This document shows, in pieces, positions 10,466 to 23,545 of a DNA stretch of 64,000 nt. The stretch is from contig NC_081412.1 of the NCBI RefSeq assembly GCF_030272615.1, positions 479,287,157 through 479,351,156 of the forward strand, written 5' to 3'. Source of the stretch: Cryptomeria japonica. Its lineage: Eukaryota > Streptophyta > Pinopsida > Cupressales > Cupressaceae. Numbering within the stretch: the first letter of the stretch is position 1; every line of letters starts with the position of its first letter. The notes beneath the pieces are model-generated. The model saw only the letters and a program-made list of their open reading frames with translations. It had not been told where the DNA came from and made no database searches. A program made the position numbers and the translations under genes.

Positions 10466-13400
10466 TGGATATTATTTATTAACTATAACAAAAGAACTAA
10501 GTAAAATTATTAATTAATTAATCACCACAACTTGAATAAAATCAACCCAATATAATAATTAAACAAAACACCACATAACTCCTACAAGGCAACATAACCA
10601 AAATACTAGAACTAAGAAGACATAAACTAAGCTTAGAGTGTGATAAGACATTATGCCATTCTCTTATCAACTTTCCATTGGAATTAGAGACACGCTCAGA
10701 CCTATGAAATTAAACCAGGTGGAGTTGATGTCTAGTATTTGCATCCTGCATAACACCAAACATCTATGCACAACTATATACATATACATATATACAGTCA
10801 TGAAGTAAATACATAGGTGAAAAAGAATCACAGTCACACCTTGCTCGGAATGAGTGGTATAACATCATCCCTTCCTTGTCCACATTAACAATACATCATA
10901 ATAAAGACAAAACATCATCAGTAACATCCTCATATCTAGTATAAACATGAAGTAAGGTTAGCGCATAGCATGATAACACCATAAGTAAATATAAGTCACT
11001 TCATGCATGTGATAAATACCAACATAGTCTTGAGTATATCATCATCCACATAGAAACATAATGTATCATCTGTCAACATGAAATTTCTATCATTATAAAC
11101 ATAAAAAAACCATAGGCACCTACCAAGAGTAGCATAAATAAATCTAAACAAGGTCATAAATGTCTATCCATGCATAGAAAAAAGTGTGCCAAAGAGGGAC
11201 ACTACACATACACATAAAATAAAAATATTATATCAAAAAATTAAACATTTTTAGTAATCTTGTAGAGACGTAAAAAATTTCATTAAAATGTCCTCTTAAT
11301 TAATCCTAATTTTTTCTACATAATCAAGTGGATCCTTATTATAAAATATTCTTATTATCCATCATTCACTTTTCATTATTCCATTCTTCATTATCTTATA
11401 ATATTCATTCATCATTATTCACTAAATCTATATATTCAAGTATTCTCCATTAATTCTTTTAATCCATTAATATATTCTATCATTAATCTAAATTCCTAAA
11501 TCCCTCTCATATCCACTTTACCCTATATTCACCTGATTTCACCCCTATCAATTCCACTTACCTAATGTATGCGGCACAAAACACCTCCAAGCCAATATTT
11601 TATCCCACATTCGTCCTAAAATGTGGATCCACCCTAAGGACATCTATTTAAACTTTTCTTCCTCTCATCTTTTGGCATTCGTTATTTGCATCCATAGCTT
11701 GCCTCTTTTAGTCTTTAGCATTCTAAATATTTCATTGCATACTCAATCACTTTAGCTCTTGCATCGTTAGATTTTTCTTCTTTTCATTAATCCTGTCATA
11801 GGTTTTGTATCATTGTCGTTTGAACATCTTCGAATCTCCATCTTTCATAGCTTCTTGTGCACGTTCTTCTGAGAGCATTTATCATTTTAACACAAAATCT
11901 TGATAAGTAGGATGACAATGTAGTGAGGTTTTTATTCAAATGCACGTGTGTTTTCATTTGGTATTATGTTTGCATTTGTGTTTCTGTGAAATTTCTCCAT
12001 TATTTTATGTTGGAACAAGTTTGAATCTTTGATTCAAACACCCATTTCCTCCATCAACAAATCCATCTCCAAACTACATAAATCCATATGAAATAAACAA
12101 GATATTGTTACAGATATTATAATTAATTGGAAGGCTCCAAGATTAATCATATCTTCATTACAATCATACTTGAAAATATGGCCAGAGGAAACACTAAACT
12201 AGAATGATAGTCTATCATTTCCTAAAAATCTACAAATAGTTAAGAAAATATTTAGTAATTTTCACCATTAACAATGCAATGACCTTGTGATTTAAAAAAT
12301 TATTTTTCTGTATGGGTAACATGAACTTTAGGAGTTGAACCTTGTATATTCCTTAGTACCTACAATAATGTGGAATGCATAAATGAACAATTGGTTGTTT
12401 AGAGAACAAAATTTTATCTAGAGAATTTTACTTAGTCACCCAACTACTTGAACAAATTCTACTAAGAACTAGAGTTTAGAAATATGGCATGTGAGACAAG
12501 CAAAATATAACAAAATTATTTGGTGTAGGAATGAGAAAATAAAGAGCTATAATTCAACCATCGCATTAATGAAAAAATAGCCCCCCTCATCTTCCACTAT
12601 TGGAAATGCATGTGAATGAAAGCCCTTAATATTTTCTAGGTGGTAAAATCCTCTTGGAATACTTGCAATTAGGTCATTACTGTAATTTAAATATAATTCA
12701 AAATTTTGATGCAAGATGAGAGGATATAATGAGAGGTGAAAGGTTTCATATTAGAACTTGAGGTTAGTCCTACTAAATTTGAGGATGTAAGTCAAGAATT
12801 CCATTGAAACTTTAAAAATGGATGAAGTAAGAAAATGAAGAATTTGGAAGAGATGTGGGGAAAAGATGTGAAACTGAGGGTAATTAAGAACATATCAAAG
12901 TTTAAATGAACTTTGAATGATATAGGAAGAACAGATAAAAAATGTCATTTCAAAACTTTGTGAGAAATTGATGTGGAATTGAAGGTCAAAAGCAAAAGTT
13001 AAGATGAGACATTAAAATGGTAATCTAAAAGTACATTTTGTGTATACGAGAAAAGGATCAAAGTAAATGTAATAAAAGATAAAAGTATGAGATGTCTAGA
13101 TGTAGAAAGATGAAACATAAGACATCCATTTGAGTCTGCATGTCTACAGATAAGAGGAAAAGTAAATTAGTTGGAAGGTTTAGAAATTTACTAGAGGTTA
13201 GGAGATCAAAAGGTGAATCTAATATATAATAATTCTCTTGGAACTTCACATGAGGGATTAGCAAGCACATGGAAAAGATGCAAGATCGACAAAGGAAGTG
13301 GCGGAAGTTTAGAAGTCAAATGTGCAATAGGATTCCACAAATAGAGAATTAGACAAAATGTAGAAAATAATCAAGGAACTAGATGTATTTTTTAGAACTT

Positions 13401-13489
13401 ATTTTCCTTGTAATAATTTAAACAAAGTTATTATGTATTCATTCATCTATATACTCAAACACTTCATCCATGCAAATTTGACATTGTCA

Positions 13490-13620
13490 CATATGAGACA
13501 AACATCTATCCATATGAGATATACATCAATCCATATGGGACATGTGTTGCTCTATGAATTTGGGATAGACATTAATCCAAATGGATGGACACCTATCCAC
13601 ATAGGATAGGTACATTGCCC
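13490..13620. repeat. degenerate short tandem repeat
   Basis: Four to five diverged copies of a 25-35 bp motif, with variants such as 'acatctatccatatgaga', 'acatcaatccatatggga', 'acattaatccaaatgg' and 'acacctatccacatagga'. It is followed at 13723 by a (TA)n run. Seen by eye; the copy borders are approximate. Confidence 0.5.
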
Positions 13621-13719
13621 TAGCCAAGACACATTCATCTAAACCAGCTCAGTTTTGTCACACACTAAAGACTACACTTTCTTAATGGAAGTTCATTGAG
13701 GTCACCACCATTTAAAAGT

Positions 13720-13722
<3 letters not shown>

Positions 13723-13753
<31 letters not shown>
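13723..13753. repeat. (TA)n microsatellite, about 30 bp
   Basis: An uninterrupted run of TA dinucleotides in AT-rich DNA. Confidence 0.9.
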
Positions 13754-13757
<4 letters not shown>

Positions 13758-14779
13758 ATTTAATAGTCTTGAATTTCACTTTATAAGTTTTCCTAAACTC
13801 TTGAGGAGTCAAAAAATCCATTTAAGATTCTTTAAAGTATATAATTAATTTGTTTTATCTTATAATATCTTAGCAATTCGCCCTAAAATTAATTGAGTGT
13901 TTCATTTGGGTGAATAATTTAATTAAATATTTAAGTTGATAAATCCATTATTTTGGAAACTCCCTAATCCCCATTTGAAAATTTGTGTATTAATAAACTC
14001 CTCCATTCACCAGATTGGCTATGAATCACTTTTAAATGAGATCAAGGAGCAATATACATGTAGATTATAACCCTTTTTAGGGCACCTTTTCCCTAGACAA
14101 TTCCTCTTTGATCCCTACTTATTAAGGGAAGTATATATTTTTAAAAGTATTTAGTCATCTTGACCGATATTTGTTTACTAATTCCATCTAATTGCCGAAT
14201 CCTATTAGAAATAAAATCTAAATGAATGATAGTTATCTTTCCCTCAAAACTATAAGATGATACTTTATATCCCTTTGAACTCTATGTTGATAATTTTATT
14301 TCCCTTTGATAATTTATAATCTCTATTTTCTTTGAAACTACATGATAAGTTAATTTATCACTACTAAAATAATATTAATTGGTTTATCTACTTAATATTT
14401 TATAAATTAGTTTGTTGTACAGGTAATATTTCTCATTTCTCATATTTAAATTAACAAGATGTATTTTATTACTTACTGGTGATTTATAGGGATGGTTTCA
14501 TAGATATCATTACCGTATGCAGTGAAATTTGCAAGTTCAAACTATTGTAAAACCATAAAAGATCTAACCACATTAAACCCTAGTTCTACAATCAAGAATT
14601 CAACATACACCAATGAAGAACCTAAAACATGCAAATCACAACAAAATAGAAATATTGTACCATTCACATGCTTAGTAGGGTTTGATTTACATTGTTTCCT
14701 ATCTCCATTGATCTTGTTTGATATATTTTCTCTTAGATTTTATATTGTGCACAAGAGCTCAACAAAGAACGGATTATAG

Positions 14780-15265
14780 TTGTGAAGTCGCTTGATCGTA
14801 GGAAGATTGATTTATCGTTGATAAGGATGAAAGAATCCTCTTATGTAGAAGACACTTTAGAAAATGGAGGGATAAGATTAAGAGGTGAAAGGATAAATGG
14901 TTGGCTAGGATTAAAGGGTAGGTAGGGAAAATAATAAAATATTAGAAAGGTGGTTAGGATAAAATCAAGAGATAAATGATAAGTGCCATGGAGGGAAATA
15001 GATAATTAATTAATTAAATAAATGAAAAACTATTTAATTAATAGAGGAAGTGAGATCAATTAAATAATTAAAATATTTATTTAACTTAGGGAAATGATCA
15101 TTTAAATAAATAAACATATTTATTTAAATAAAGAAAGGCTAAAAAAGCTTAGTGAATTAATTAAATAAATAAATAATCTATTTAATTAACAGAAGGCTTA
15201 GGATAAAATAATTAAATAAATAAAATATTTTTTTAATTAGGCTAAGACAATTTTAGGTGTCTAAT
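14780..15265. repeat. possible LTR remnant resembling E1
   Basis: The composition and motif order resemble the outer half of the E1 LTR: 'ggctaggatt', then purine-rich DNA, then a long run of TTAATTAA and TTTAAATAAATAAA palindromes, ending in 'aggtgtcta' where E1 ends in 'aagtgtcta'. I do not see TG/CA boundaries or a TSD. This is resemblance by eye only. Confidence 0.25.
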
Positions 15266-15716
15266 AGTACAACTATATTAGGCTATAAGTGTATTAATTC
15301 AAGTGTAATGATATTACTCGTATAAACATGAACTAGGAGCATGATTGGTACCAAACATTATTATTGTTTGGTTTTCTTGTCTTGTTAAACTTGTTTAAGT
15401 ATTTAATCTTTAAATACACTATTCTAAAGCTAAAACCTAATGTAATAAATACTTACAAAAAAATAAAATGCATTTAATATCTTGAATATATTTACCAAAT
15501 TGAAATTGCATAGAAGCATTTTTTAAGAAATGCTTAAATTACTATTATTAAAATTAAGATTAAGCTTTGTTGTTTATTGTTATCAATTAACTAGATTGCA
15601 ACGGATAAAAAGTAAAAGTAAAATGATTCAACTAATTTTATTTTGAAGATTGTAAGAACACTATCTAGAATTTAACTACATTGCATAATGAAATAAAATA
15701 AATCACTGAGAAATCA

Positions 15717-18700
15717 TGTAGTACCCCGTTTTGATCGGACTTATTAGACTGATTTTGTGTTTCAGTTTACTTTTCAGTTGGCACTTGATTGCTCGTCATT
15801 TTGCAGACGTATTTGATATTATATCATGTTTATCTGGATACTGGATGCATGAGTTACTTTCAGTATTTCAGTATTGGTGATTTCTAGTGTTTCGTGGATT
15901 ATTGCTCGTACTGACATTTTACTTTATCTAGTTGATGTGTCATATATATATGTTGCGTGTTTGCTATTGTATTGGATGCAAGGGGACGATTTTCCTTCAC
16001 TCGTTTCGATGAGACAGGGAACGTCGCGATTCTCCTTCATCGGTGTACGTGCCATGTATTCTATATCTATATGCATGTATGTGTGCTTCGGTGATGCAGG
16101 ATATTGCAGGTACAAGTACCGGGTAGGTACGGGGTATCGTCTCCACCTGGCTTCACAGGTCTGAGCGTGCCTTATATGTCCGATGGGAGTGGAGGAGATA
16201 GCTTTTGACCCTAGTCCTCACCTCGGTCTGTTATTGTGAGTGCCGTCAGTCGGTCGTTCATCCCCTTTGTCTGAATTTCGAGTCTTTTTACTTTTCCTCA
16301 ATTTGCGTGCTTTGGTGGTTCGGTTAATTATTTAAGTTTAAGTTGTCATTATTGTTGACTTGAGCGATTCATTCCTTATTATGCCTTATGTTTTGAATCA
16401 AGCGAAATTGATTAGTTATTAAATTTTAACTGTTAGTTGCTTATTGGAAAAGAAATCGTGTTTAGATCCAACGAAAGAAATGGAATAGATTAGTTAATTG
16501 CTTTTAAATATATTCAATTAAGTTAACTCATTGCTTTCCTATTTAGTAGAAAAAATGGATTAAATTGATACTTATGAAAATGTAATTTTCAAAAAGAGAA
16601 TTTTTCATTTATTGTTTTGAGAAATTTGAAAAAAGGAAAAATAGATAAAAGAAAAGAAAGTCAATGGGGGATTTTAATATATTTTTTTAATAGAAATTTT
16701 GGGGAACCTAGAAAATTAGGTTAAGAGATTTTTCTTCTAAGCCATTTTGGAGGAGATTTTGGGGATTATGCTTATTTTGGAGGAGGAGAAAGGAATTTTG
16801 GAAAATTGGCTTGAAGGGAGGATTTGGGTGTGAACCAGTTGGGATTCTTGCTTGGAAATCAAAAGGTTGGTTGAATCCTTGCTTATTGCAACAAAAAAAT
16901 CATTGCTTTCCTTCCTCTTGCTGTTAATTGTTTTAAAATCTTGAAGTGTTTGTTTGTTATGGGTTTGGAGGAAGAATTCAACTATTTTGGTTATCAAATT
17001 TAAACTTAATTTCTCCCATGAAGTTTCCTTAACTGAATTCTTAATGTTTCATCTTTGCTATGCAAGAAAATTCTTGGTTTATCATGTTGTTTGTAATTAG
17101 GAATTTGATGGATTTTGGTAGTGTTATGCTGGCAAAATTTTGCCAAGCATTCATAAAATATCTCTCCCTAATTATTTCCAGTTTTAGAAATGATAGTTAT
17201 GAGTTAAAACTCCTTGTTTATGCTTGATTTGAAACAAATAGCTTCAATTGGGGTTTGGGGATTTAGTCTATTCCCATTTAATTAAACTTTTAGAACAAAC
17301 TGGGCAAATTTGAATGAAATATGAATGCCCCTGTTTTGTCTCAGAAAATTGGTGATTGCTGGTAAAATTATGACTCCTTTTAAGTTAATTTTATTTATTG
17401 GTATGTTGATAAACTTGATGGCTGGGAGTTTAATTTTATTTATTGTGATTAACAGAGGTTTTCACCTCTGTCTGTGTTTTGAATTTCTGTTCCATTTAAT
17501 CCCCTGTCGTTTTTTATTTGTTATGGTTTTTAACTGTTAAATTAATCAAATTTAATTTGTTAAATTTAAAATTTAAATTGTGTTGGGGGCGGTGGCGGGG
17601 AGCTGGGCTCGACCCAGCCACGCACCCCCCTTTCCCTTCCCTTTGGCTGTGCGAGCTGCCATCCCCAGCGTGGAAAAAGGCAGCAGGGCTGCTTTCCCCA
17701 AGCTGGGAATGCAGCTCGCTGCATTTCCCAGTTTGGGAAAGGCAGCGCTTGCTGCTGTGGGTGCGTGGGGGCCCCACATGGTAGTTCGAAACATTGGTTT
17801 TTAATATATTTTTTTTTTGTTTCAAGAAAAATGAAATGTTAAATTGCTAGGTTAGTGGTAAACAAAATTGTTAGTGATATTTTCGGTGTTTAATATTACA
17901 TGATAAAATATTATTATTTTAATACAAATAATAATATGTTATCATTTAATATTAAATAATAACATTATATGTTAGTGGCTTTTAATAAATTCAATACGCG
18001 TTATTTGTTTTTAGTATTAAGCAATAATATATTGTTATTTTAACAATAATAACAATATGTTATTATTTAATATTAAATAATAATAATGTGTTAAATATAG
18101 TTTACGATGATGTTAAGATTAATGAGTAATTCTTTTGATTTAGTAATGGGGATTAATTGATTGGTATCGTGAAAATAAATCAAATGATCTAGAGGTTAGT
18201 GGTAATGTTGGGATTAAGGAAAGTCGGATTAAATTTAATATTGGTGTTTGTTATCTAAGTATTATAAAATAGTTGTATGAGGATTGTATTCGTCAAATAG
18301 ATGTTATTGTGGAATTATTTTATAGTAGCTTGTATACATTTGTTCAATTTGATTTAAATGTTGACTGCTCAAAGAAAGATTGTTTGTAGTGTTTTTATCA
18401 TTGCAGTCTAATCGTTTTAATGTCGTCGCATTATGTTTAAAATGGTCAATATGTTGTCGATGTTTGCCCTTGGTCAGGTGTCGTTGTTCAAACCTTGAGG
18501 AAGTGGGCTTTTATGTGATATGTCCCTTAAGGTTAACTCTGGGTTTGTGACTGTGAGTCCTACACCTGCGTCATGTCTGGATAATTTATGGTTGTAGTCC
18601 ACCATAGAGTTCTCATAGATAGCCTTATCCAGTTAGTGACCTAGTAGAGAGAGTGGCTTTCGGGCGGGGGCCGCACCCAAAGTGGATGGCAGGATAACCC

Positions 18701-19707
18701 CTCGAAAGTCAGCTATTAAGTGATAACCTAATAATTGTTTAGGGGGTGGGTAGTTATTAATTTAATTAAGATAATACACCCCGTACACGGTTGAGTGCTT
18801 GTATAGGCTCAAGGTGCTTGGGAAGGCCTGGAATGGCAAACCTACCACCTTGTCTTCACGAAAGGATGGTAGGGTCCGCATGATGCTTAGATGGAGCCGG
18901 GGGTTCGGGAGAGGTTACCAGGATAACCCATGATGGGGGTCGGGACCTATGGAGACCTTCCTAGGGTAACCATGTTAAGCCATGTGATGACACTCTCTCT
19001 CTAGGGTCGCTAGTGTTTTGTGAGTCGAGTCACTTGTGTACTGCGGAGTCATCTGTACTGTTGTTCTTTTCTTGCTTGCTTGAGGGTCGTCTGCTATCTC
19101 CTAGCACGGTGGGGTGGTTCCATTTTGGGATCACATGGTCGGGTGGTAGTGCCACTTCCCATCGGATGCCTTGTTCCTACCTTCACGCGAGGATTGGCTT
19201 CGCCGGTGCATCTTGGTTCGTGCTTCTTGTAGCACTTATATTCTTGATTTTGTACTTTGAGGCCGTATGGTCATTGTATCAACAACTTGTAAAATTGTAA
19301 TTTATTGTTCTATGGAAGCCATGTAATTTTATGGAATATTGTAATTTAAGTCATGGGATGTATATTGTTTCAGTTATCTTTCCTATTTGTATAAATGAAT
19401 CTTTGGAAGTATGTATGTTGTAATTCTGTAAGCCTATCTTTTGAAAATCAATTTATGAATATGAATTATTCTATCGTTATTGGCTTTCCTTAATTTAAAT
19501 GGAAGATTGGATTAATTTTGTGATGTGGTTTTTATTTTGAAGTAATCTTCGTTGGTAACCCTTTAGGATGTAATGTTAGTCTTCCGCTTATGATAATTAT
19601 TGAGCAAGGTTATGATTATTTCCCTTTATCTTAAAAAAAAAATTTATTGCGCCTTTTAGTTGCCTTATTGTGTTGCTATCCTTTAGGGTTCCTGGCGGGG
19701 CATTACA
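15717..19707. mobile_element. E8, very long solo LTR (3,991 bp)
   Basis: It starts TGTAGTACCCC and ends GGGGCATTACA; the ends are imperfect inverted repeats with TG...CA. AATCA flanks it on both sides (15712-15716 and 19708-19712), a clean 5 bp TSD. A second copy with the same ends lies at 58434-62178. There is no PBS, polypurine tract or pol inside, so this is best read as a solo LTR left by recombination. A short-LTR non-coding element is less likely because I see no direct terminal repeat. LTRs near 4 kb are rare in plants; Tat/Ogre-type gypsy elements have LTRs of this order, but I cannot place the family. Confidence 0.8.
17580..17790. repeat. GC-rich hairpin block in E8
   Basis: A GC-rich island inside an AT-rich LTR. 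It contains an imperfect inverted repeat with arms at about 17693-17715 and 17718-17740; the inner arms read 'gggaatgcagc' and 'gctgcatttccc'. It is flanked by further self-complementary 'ggcagcagggctgc' sequence. At about the same offset, E9 has an unrelated but also palindromic GC-rich block. Confidence 0.7.
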
Positions 19708-19712
19708 AATCA

Positions 19713-20825
19713 CTAACAAATAATTGATACAACCATCTAAATCAAGCTTAAAATGAGAATGAAATAGTTTATAAACATTTCTTAGAATACTTTAGACATA
19801 AATTATCTTTTTTATATATTCATAACATGTATAAATTTGATCACCAAATCGATGTTTCCCATATATTCTTGGTGAATATTTTCCCAATACCTATATATGA
19901 TCTTGGTGGATTTGAGGACTTTTGTGGTCAACTTTGTACCCTGTAATGTAGTGGAGGTTGGGTTCACTAGTCTAAACATGCAAACTGGGAATCAAACCCA
20001 TTCACATCAATATTCCATTAAATAATAATAAATATGCCCAACTTCAAACCCTTGGGAGAGATAGGCACTAAAATTGGTTATTCTCTTTTGATTGATTATG
20101 TTTGGATAATGATAAAAATGCAAGAACTAGATTAAATGATGCAATATTGTCAATAATTAGTTTAAATAAACAAATGCAAAACTGTCAATTGAGATGTATA
20201 AAACTGGAAATGAGATACACAGAGGAACCTACATTTGAAATTAGGGCTCAAAATGTCTAGTCATTGTGGCTAGGTACCCTAGTCCTAACAAAGTCTAGGT
20301 GTAAACATGGATGAAATCTAATCTCAAGATCTTCCAAATTGGCTTCCTGTCAAATTTCAAGTTAAACCACCTGGACACTAGCATTAGGTGCCTTAGTCCC
20401 TACCTTTTCAACTAGCTTATGTTTAATGCTTGTTTCATTCTCTATTATGCTCTTATAGCTTCAAACTAATCCTAGAATCTATTTTTAAGCCTACAAACAT
20501 ACAGAAGGAGAGGAAAATGGTATTGAGATATATAGGGGCTTGCTTAAGTCAAAGCTTGGGTAGGTACCAACCTGCACTATAGAAATGGTGAAAAGAGAGC
20601 TTACACTTGGTAGGGAAAAGGATAAATCTAAACAGAATGTTGAATTGAAATACTAAAATGAAATTCTTATACTTTGGTTGATGATGCAATGCTCTTTAGA
20701 TAATTCCTCCAACCGTCTATGCAATAAAATGATAAACCTTAACAAAATCCATCATGAATACATAATTGAATATAACTTCTTGTAGCTTTATGCTCCTTGT
20801 ACTCAGATATTATCTTGATAAAGAA
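19713..20825. other. unassigned DNA between E8 and E4
   Basis: AT-rich sequence with no credible ORF or domain. It is the left flank of the gypsy element E4, whose TSD copy TATTT follows at 20826-20830. Confidence 0.5.
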
Positions 20826-20830
20826 TATTT

Positions 20831-21605
20831 TCATGCAGGAGCATCCCCAGTTCTTGGAAATCTTGCATCAACCAAAAATATTTCTTTTATGTTTTGCAGT
20901 TTCAACATTTCATTCTACATTTTCTTGCATTGGCTCACTAGATCTTATGGAGTTGAATTTTTCTTAAGGACATGATCATATTCCTTATTCCTAAACCGCA
21001 GAGCATTTGGATCATTTTTTGGAAAGTTATCAATTCCGGATTTCGAGATAGTTTTTTGGCACCAGAACTGTTTGGACCTATTTGTATTGGTGAATCTATC
21101 AGATACCTTCCATAGCTTGTGGAGCCTTGTGCATTGATTCCAATGTTCCTAGGCATGTGGATGACCTTCCCTTTGATCTGCACTTTATCCTTTGGATTTT
21201 TCGGAGGGATCTCTTTGGCAGAGGCCGACCTATTGGTTTTACACGTTTGATCTTGTTCTTCAACATTTGATTCCTTTTGGGCCGACTGGATCTTCTTGTA
21301 TCATATAAATCATTGTAATTGAGCATTAGAAGTCAGTTTGAAGGAAATCTGATAGAACATAGTAGATAGATCTTAGGCTTGGAGGTTCGGGAGTGACCTG
21401 TTCTGTAATTAAGCATGTTTGTAGCAGGCCAATGAGATGGATCTTGTAACCTGGATGTTATTGGTTATCCATAATCAGTTTTCATGATCAAATATATTCA
21501 GTTAAGAATTTCCTCCATCATAGCCTCTTGTTTCCATTGTGTTTACTCTTGTTGCCCAGTCTAGATTGAATTCTTTGAGGTCCTTCCTAACCAGTGTTTG
21601 CACCA
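20831..21605 (+). mobile_element. E4 5' LTR (775 bp)
   Basis: It shares with the 3' LTR the opening 'atgcaggagcatcc', the middle 'ttgcattggctcactagatc' and the end 'tgcacca'. The expected first dinucleotide TG reads TC here but TG in the 3' copy (TGATGCAGG at 34707). Taking 20831 as the start gives a TATTT TSD that matches the far side exactly. It is shorter than the 3' LTR because the latter carries a SINE. Confidence 0.85.
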
Positions 21606-21607
21606 AG

Positions 21608-21619
21608 TGGTATCAGAGC
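21608..21619 (+). other. primer-binding site of E4
   Basis: TGGTATCAGAGC, the initiator tRNA-Met type, two bases after the LTR end. Confidence 0.9.
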
Positions 21620-21714
21620 GAGAATTTATTATGAAGATTGCATTGTCCTGAGAATTTTGTTGTGAGTTGGTAGATTGTGGATCCAACCTGTAGCTGTAGA
21701 GGACTGGCGTGAAG

Positions 21715-21941
21715 ATGGAACAAAGAGGAAATAGGAATGGTGGAGTGTGTGGGAATGCAGACCCTGTTGTGATGGAAATATTATGATGAATTGTAGCCCA
21801 GTTGGAAGCCGTTGAGACAGCCTAGAGAAGAGGTTGACATATTGAAGATGTGAGTAAAGATGAGGAAGAAGAGGCCCCGATAGAACAAGTAGAAAATCCA
21901 CCAATGATTGATCTAGATGAAGAAAGTTTCTTGAGGGTGTT
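21715..21941 (+). pseudogene. E4 gag, 5' part
   Basis: The ATG at 21715 (MEQRGNRNGG) is in frame with IEDVSKDEEEEAPIEQVENP and with ESFLRV at the right end, where the copia element E3 has inserted. The frame continues after E3 at 29524 with SRANTKPYF, so these are two halves of one gag. Stops occur around 21781-21840 at likely Trp, Gln and Arg codons. Gag would form the capsid-like particle of the element. Confidence 0.7.
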
Positions 21942-23543
21942 TGTTGGCATTATGTGAACCGTCATGGCATTCTGTGAACTGAGATGAAGACATAATGATA
22001 TTGTATGTTGTCATTGATGTCAATATGAGACATGGTGTGAATCGGTACATGTGATAGGTGAAGAGAGAGGAACCGACATATGTATGAAGCGGTTTATATG
22101 CCAAAGTAAAGCGGCATATTTGTTCAAGGTGAACCAACATGTAGTTATGGGAACTGGCACATGGAAGCATTGTATGACTACCGGTTGGTAGGTAGCTTCC
22201 ACTTCGGGGTTTCCGGTTGGAGTACCTCAAGTCTGTGTGACTCAATCGATGATCTTTATGTGATGAGTTGGTAGTATGATGGAGGATAGATCATGTTGCC
22301 ACATAAGCTCTGTGTGCATGAAGGATCTTGCATGAAGATGACTATTCCTATCTACCTTGGGAATGTACGAAGTCTGTCAAACGGTGATAACGCATGATGG
22401 GTTATCAGTCGCCATGAAAATAGTGGATAATGGATGATGGAGAATGTCTTGAGATCGATTCAAGATTGTTGCATTTAATGTAGTATGATTCAACGGTCAG
22501 GATCGAACTGTTTGAATTGCTTAACCTAACAGGTTTAGTGTTTAGGGTTTTTGCTACCGACCTGTATGTTTCCTATAAGGTCGATGTTGGGTTTCTTTCT
22601 GAGGTTGTTGGCAAAAGTTGTGAGTGTGTATCCAAGGGAAGTGATATGTGATTCTTGCCAGACCAAAGGAGAGAAGAGATATCTGCAAAGTGAATGTGCA
22701 GAAGTTGAAGAGGAGCCAAATGGATTTGCATTAGCATTGAGTGCTATTAACAAATCATTGTAATTCCTATTGATCTCTAACCACTTCAACAGTTGTAAAA
22801 TCCCCTAATAGGGTAGCCTTAACTGGCTTGATTCAAAATCCCTTAAATCGGGTTTTCTTAACCAACTTGTTTCAAATCCCTTAACCAGCTAACTCGAGGC
22901 TAATGAGTTCTGAGAAGCTAGAGAAGCTTAGGAGATCCTTTCAACTATTGAGTTCTTGAAATCCTCTAACAAGGTGACCCTACCGGGTATCCCTTAACCG
23001 GGTGATCCCTAACAGGATCAGTTCCTACCAGAACCTATTGTAATATCCTTAACCGGACAAAGCTCCTAACAGAGCAGACTTCTAAAGAGTTCAAAAAGCA
23101 TCTTGTGGGTATTTATCCCCATCGTGGTTTTTCCCAGCTGGGTTTCCATGCAAAAAATTATGTGTGTCATGTGAAATGCTTTTGTCTTGTGATGCTTTGT
23201 TTTACCTGTTAAGCACATGAAGGTTCTATGTTTTATGTTTGTCTATAAAACATATTGAACTCACTGTTGTGAAGATCTGATGGTTAAGTTTACTTGTTTA
23301 TGCATGAGAATATAATGATACTGTAGTATTGAGCTAAGCGGAAAGCTTATTGAGTGATCAGTTCATGACTGATTGAGCTATACTGGATGTTACCGGTTGC
23401 ACTCTATTTTACCAGTATCCCTGTTTGTCAATCATTTGGAGTATTTGCTGTCAAACTGGTTTTGGACTGTATTTGTGTTTGTACTGATTCACCCCCCCCT
23501 CTCAGTACCGGTTTGGTACTAGTGGTTCATCATTGAGTTATCA
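21942..23543 (+). mobile_element. E3 5' LTR
   Basis: It starts TGTTGGCATTATGTG and ends GAGTTATCA. Relative to the 3' LTR it carries an extra 20 bp or so near its start, containing a second 'catggcattctgtgaa'. It holds a run of 'cccttaaccgg / cctaacaggg' motifs (22795-23080) and the block 'ggtttttcccag' + 'ctgggtttcc' seen in the other copia LTRs here. Confidence 0.95.
22574..22580 (+). promoter_or_regulatory. TATA-like box in E3 5' LTR
   Basis: TATAAGG lies in 'ttcctataaggtcgatg'. It recurs at 28531-28537 in the 3' LTR and in the related plus-oriented solo LTR near 46033, always followed by a T-rich stretch. Conservation between copies makes it the best promoter candidate of this family. 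Confidence 0.4.
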
Positions 23544-23545
23544 AT

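Larger units (their letters stand above)
10466..15711. other. unassigned AT-rich DNA
   Basis: I find no ORF with credible protein content, no domain motif and no paired LTR ends. It contains a degenerate repeat at 13490-13620, a (TA)n run at 13723-13753 and a possible LTR remnant at 14780-15265. A stretch around 11570-11900 reads like a promoter and leader but lacks confirming features. Old, eroded repeats are the likeliest content. Confidence 0.4.

Noticed and set aside
11570-11900. Promoter and first exon of a host gene
   Set aside because: A TATA-like stretch and pyrimidine-rich leader are present, but no coding frame follows; an eroded LTR is as likely, and I cannot support either.
15874-16164. 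96-codon open frame in E8 as a gene
   Set aside because: It has no recognisable domain, and the corresponding region of E9 does not keep the frame.
17514-17825. Overlapping open frames on both strands in GC-rich DNA
   Set aside because: They lie inside the solo LTR E8 in a palindromic block. No domain content, and the equivalent block in E9 is unrelated.
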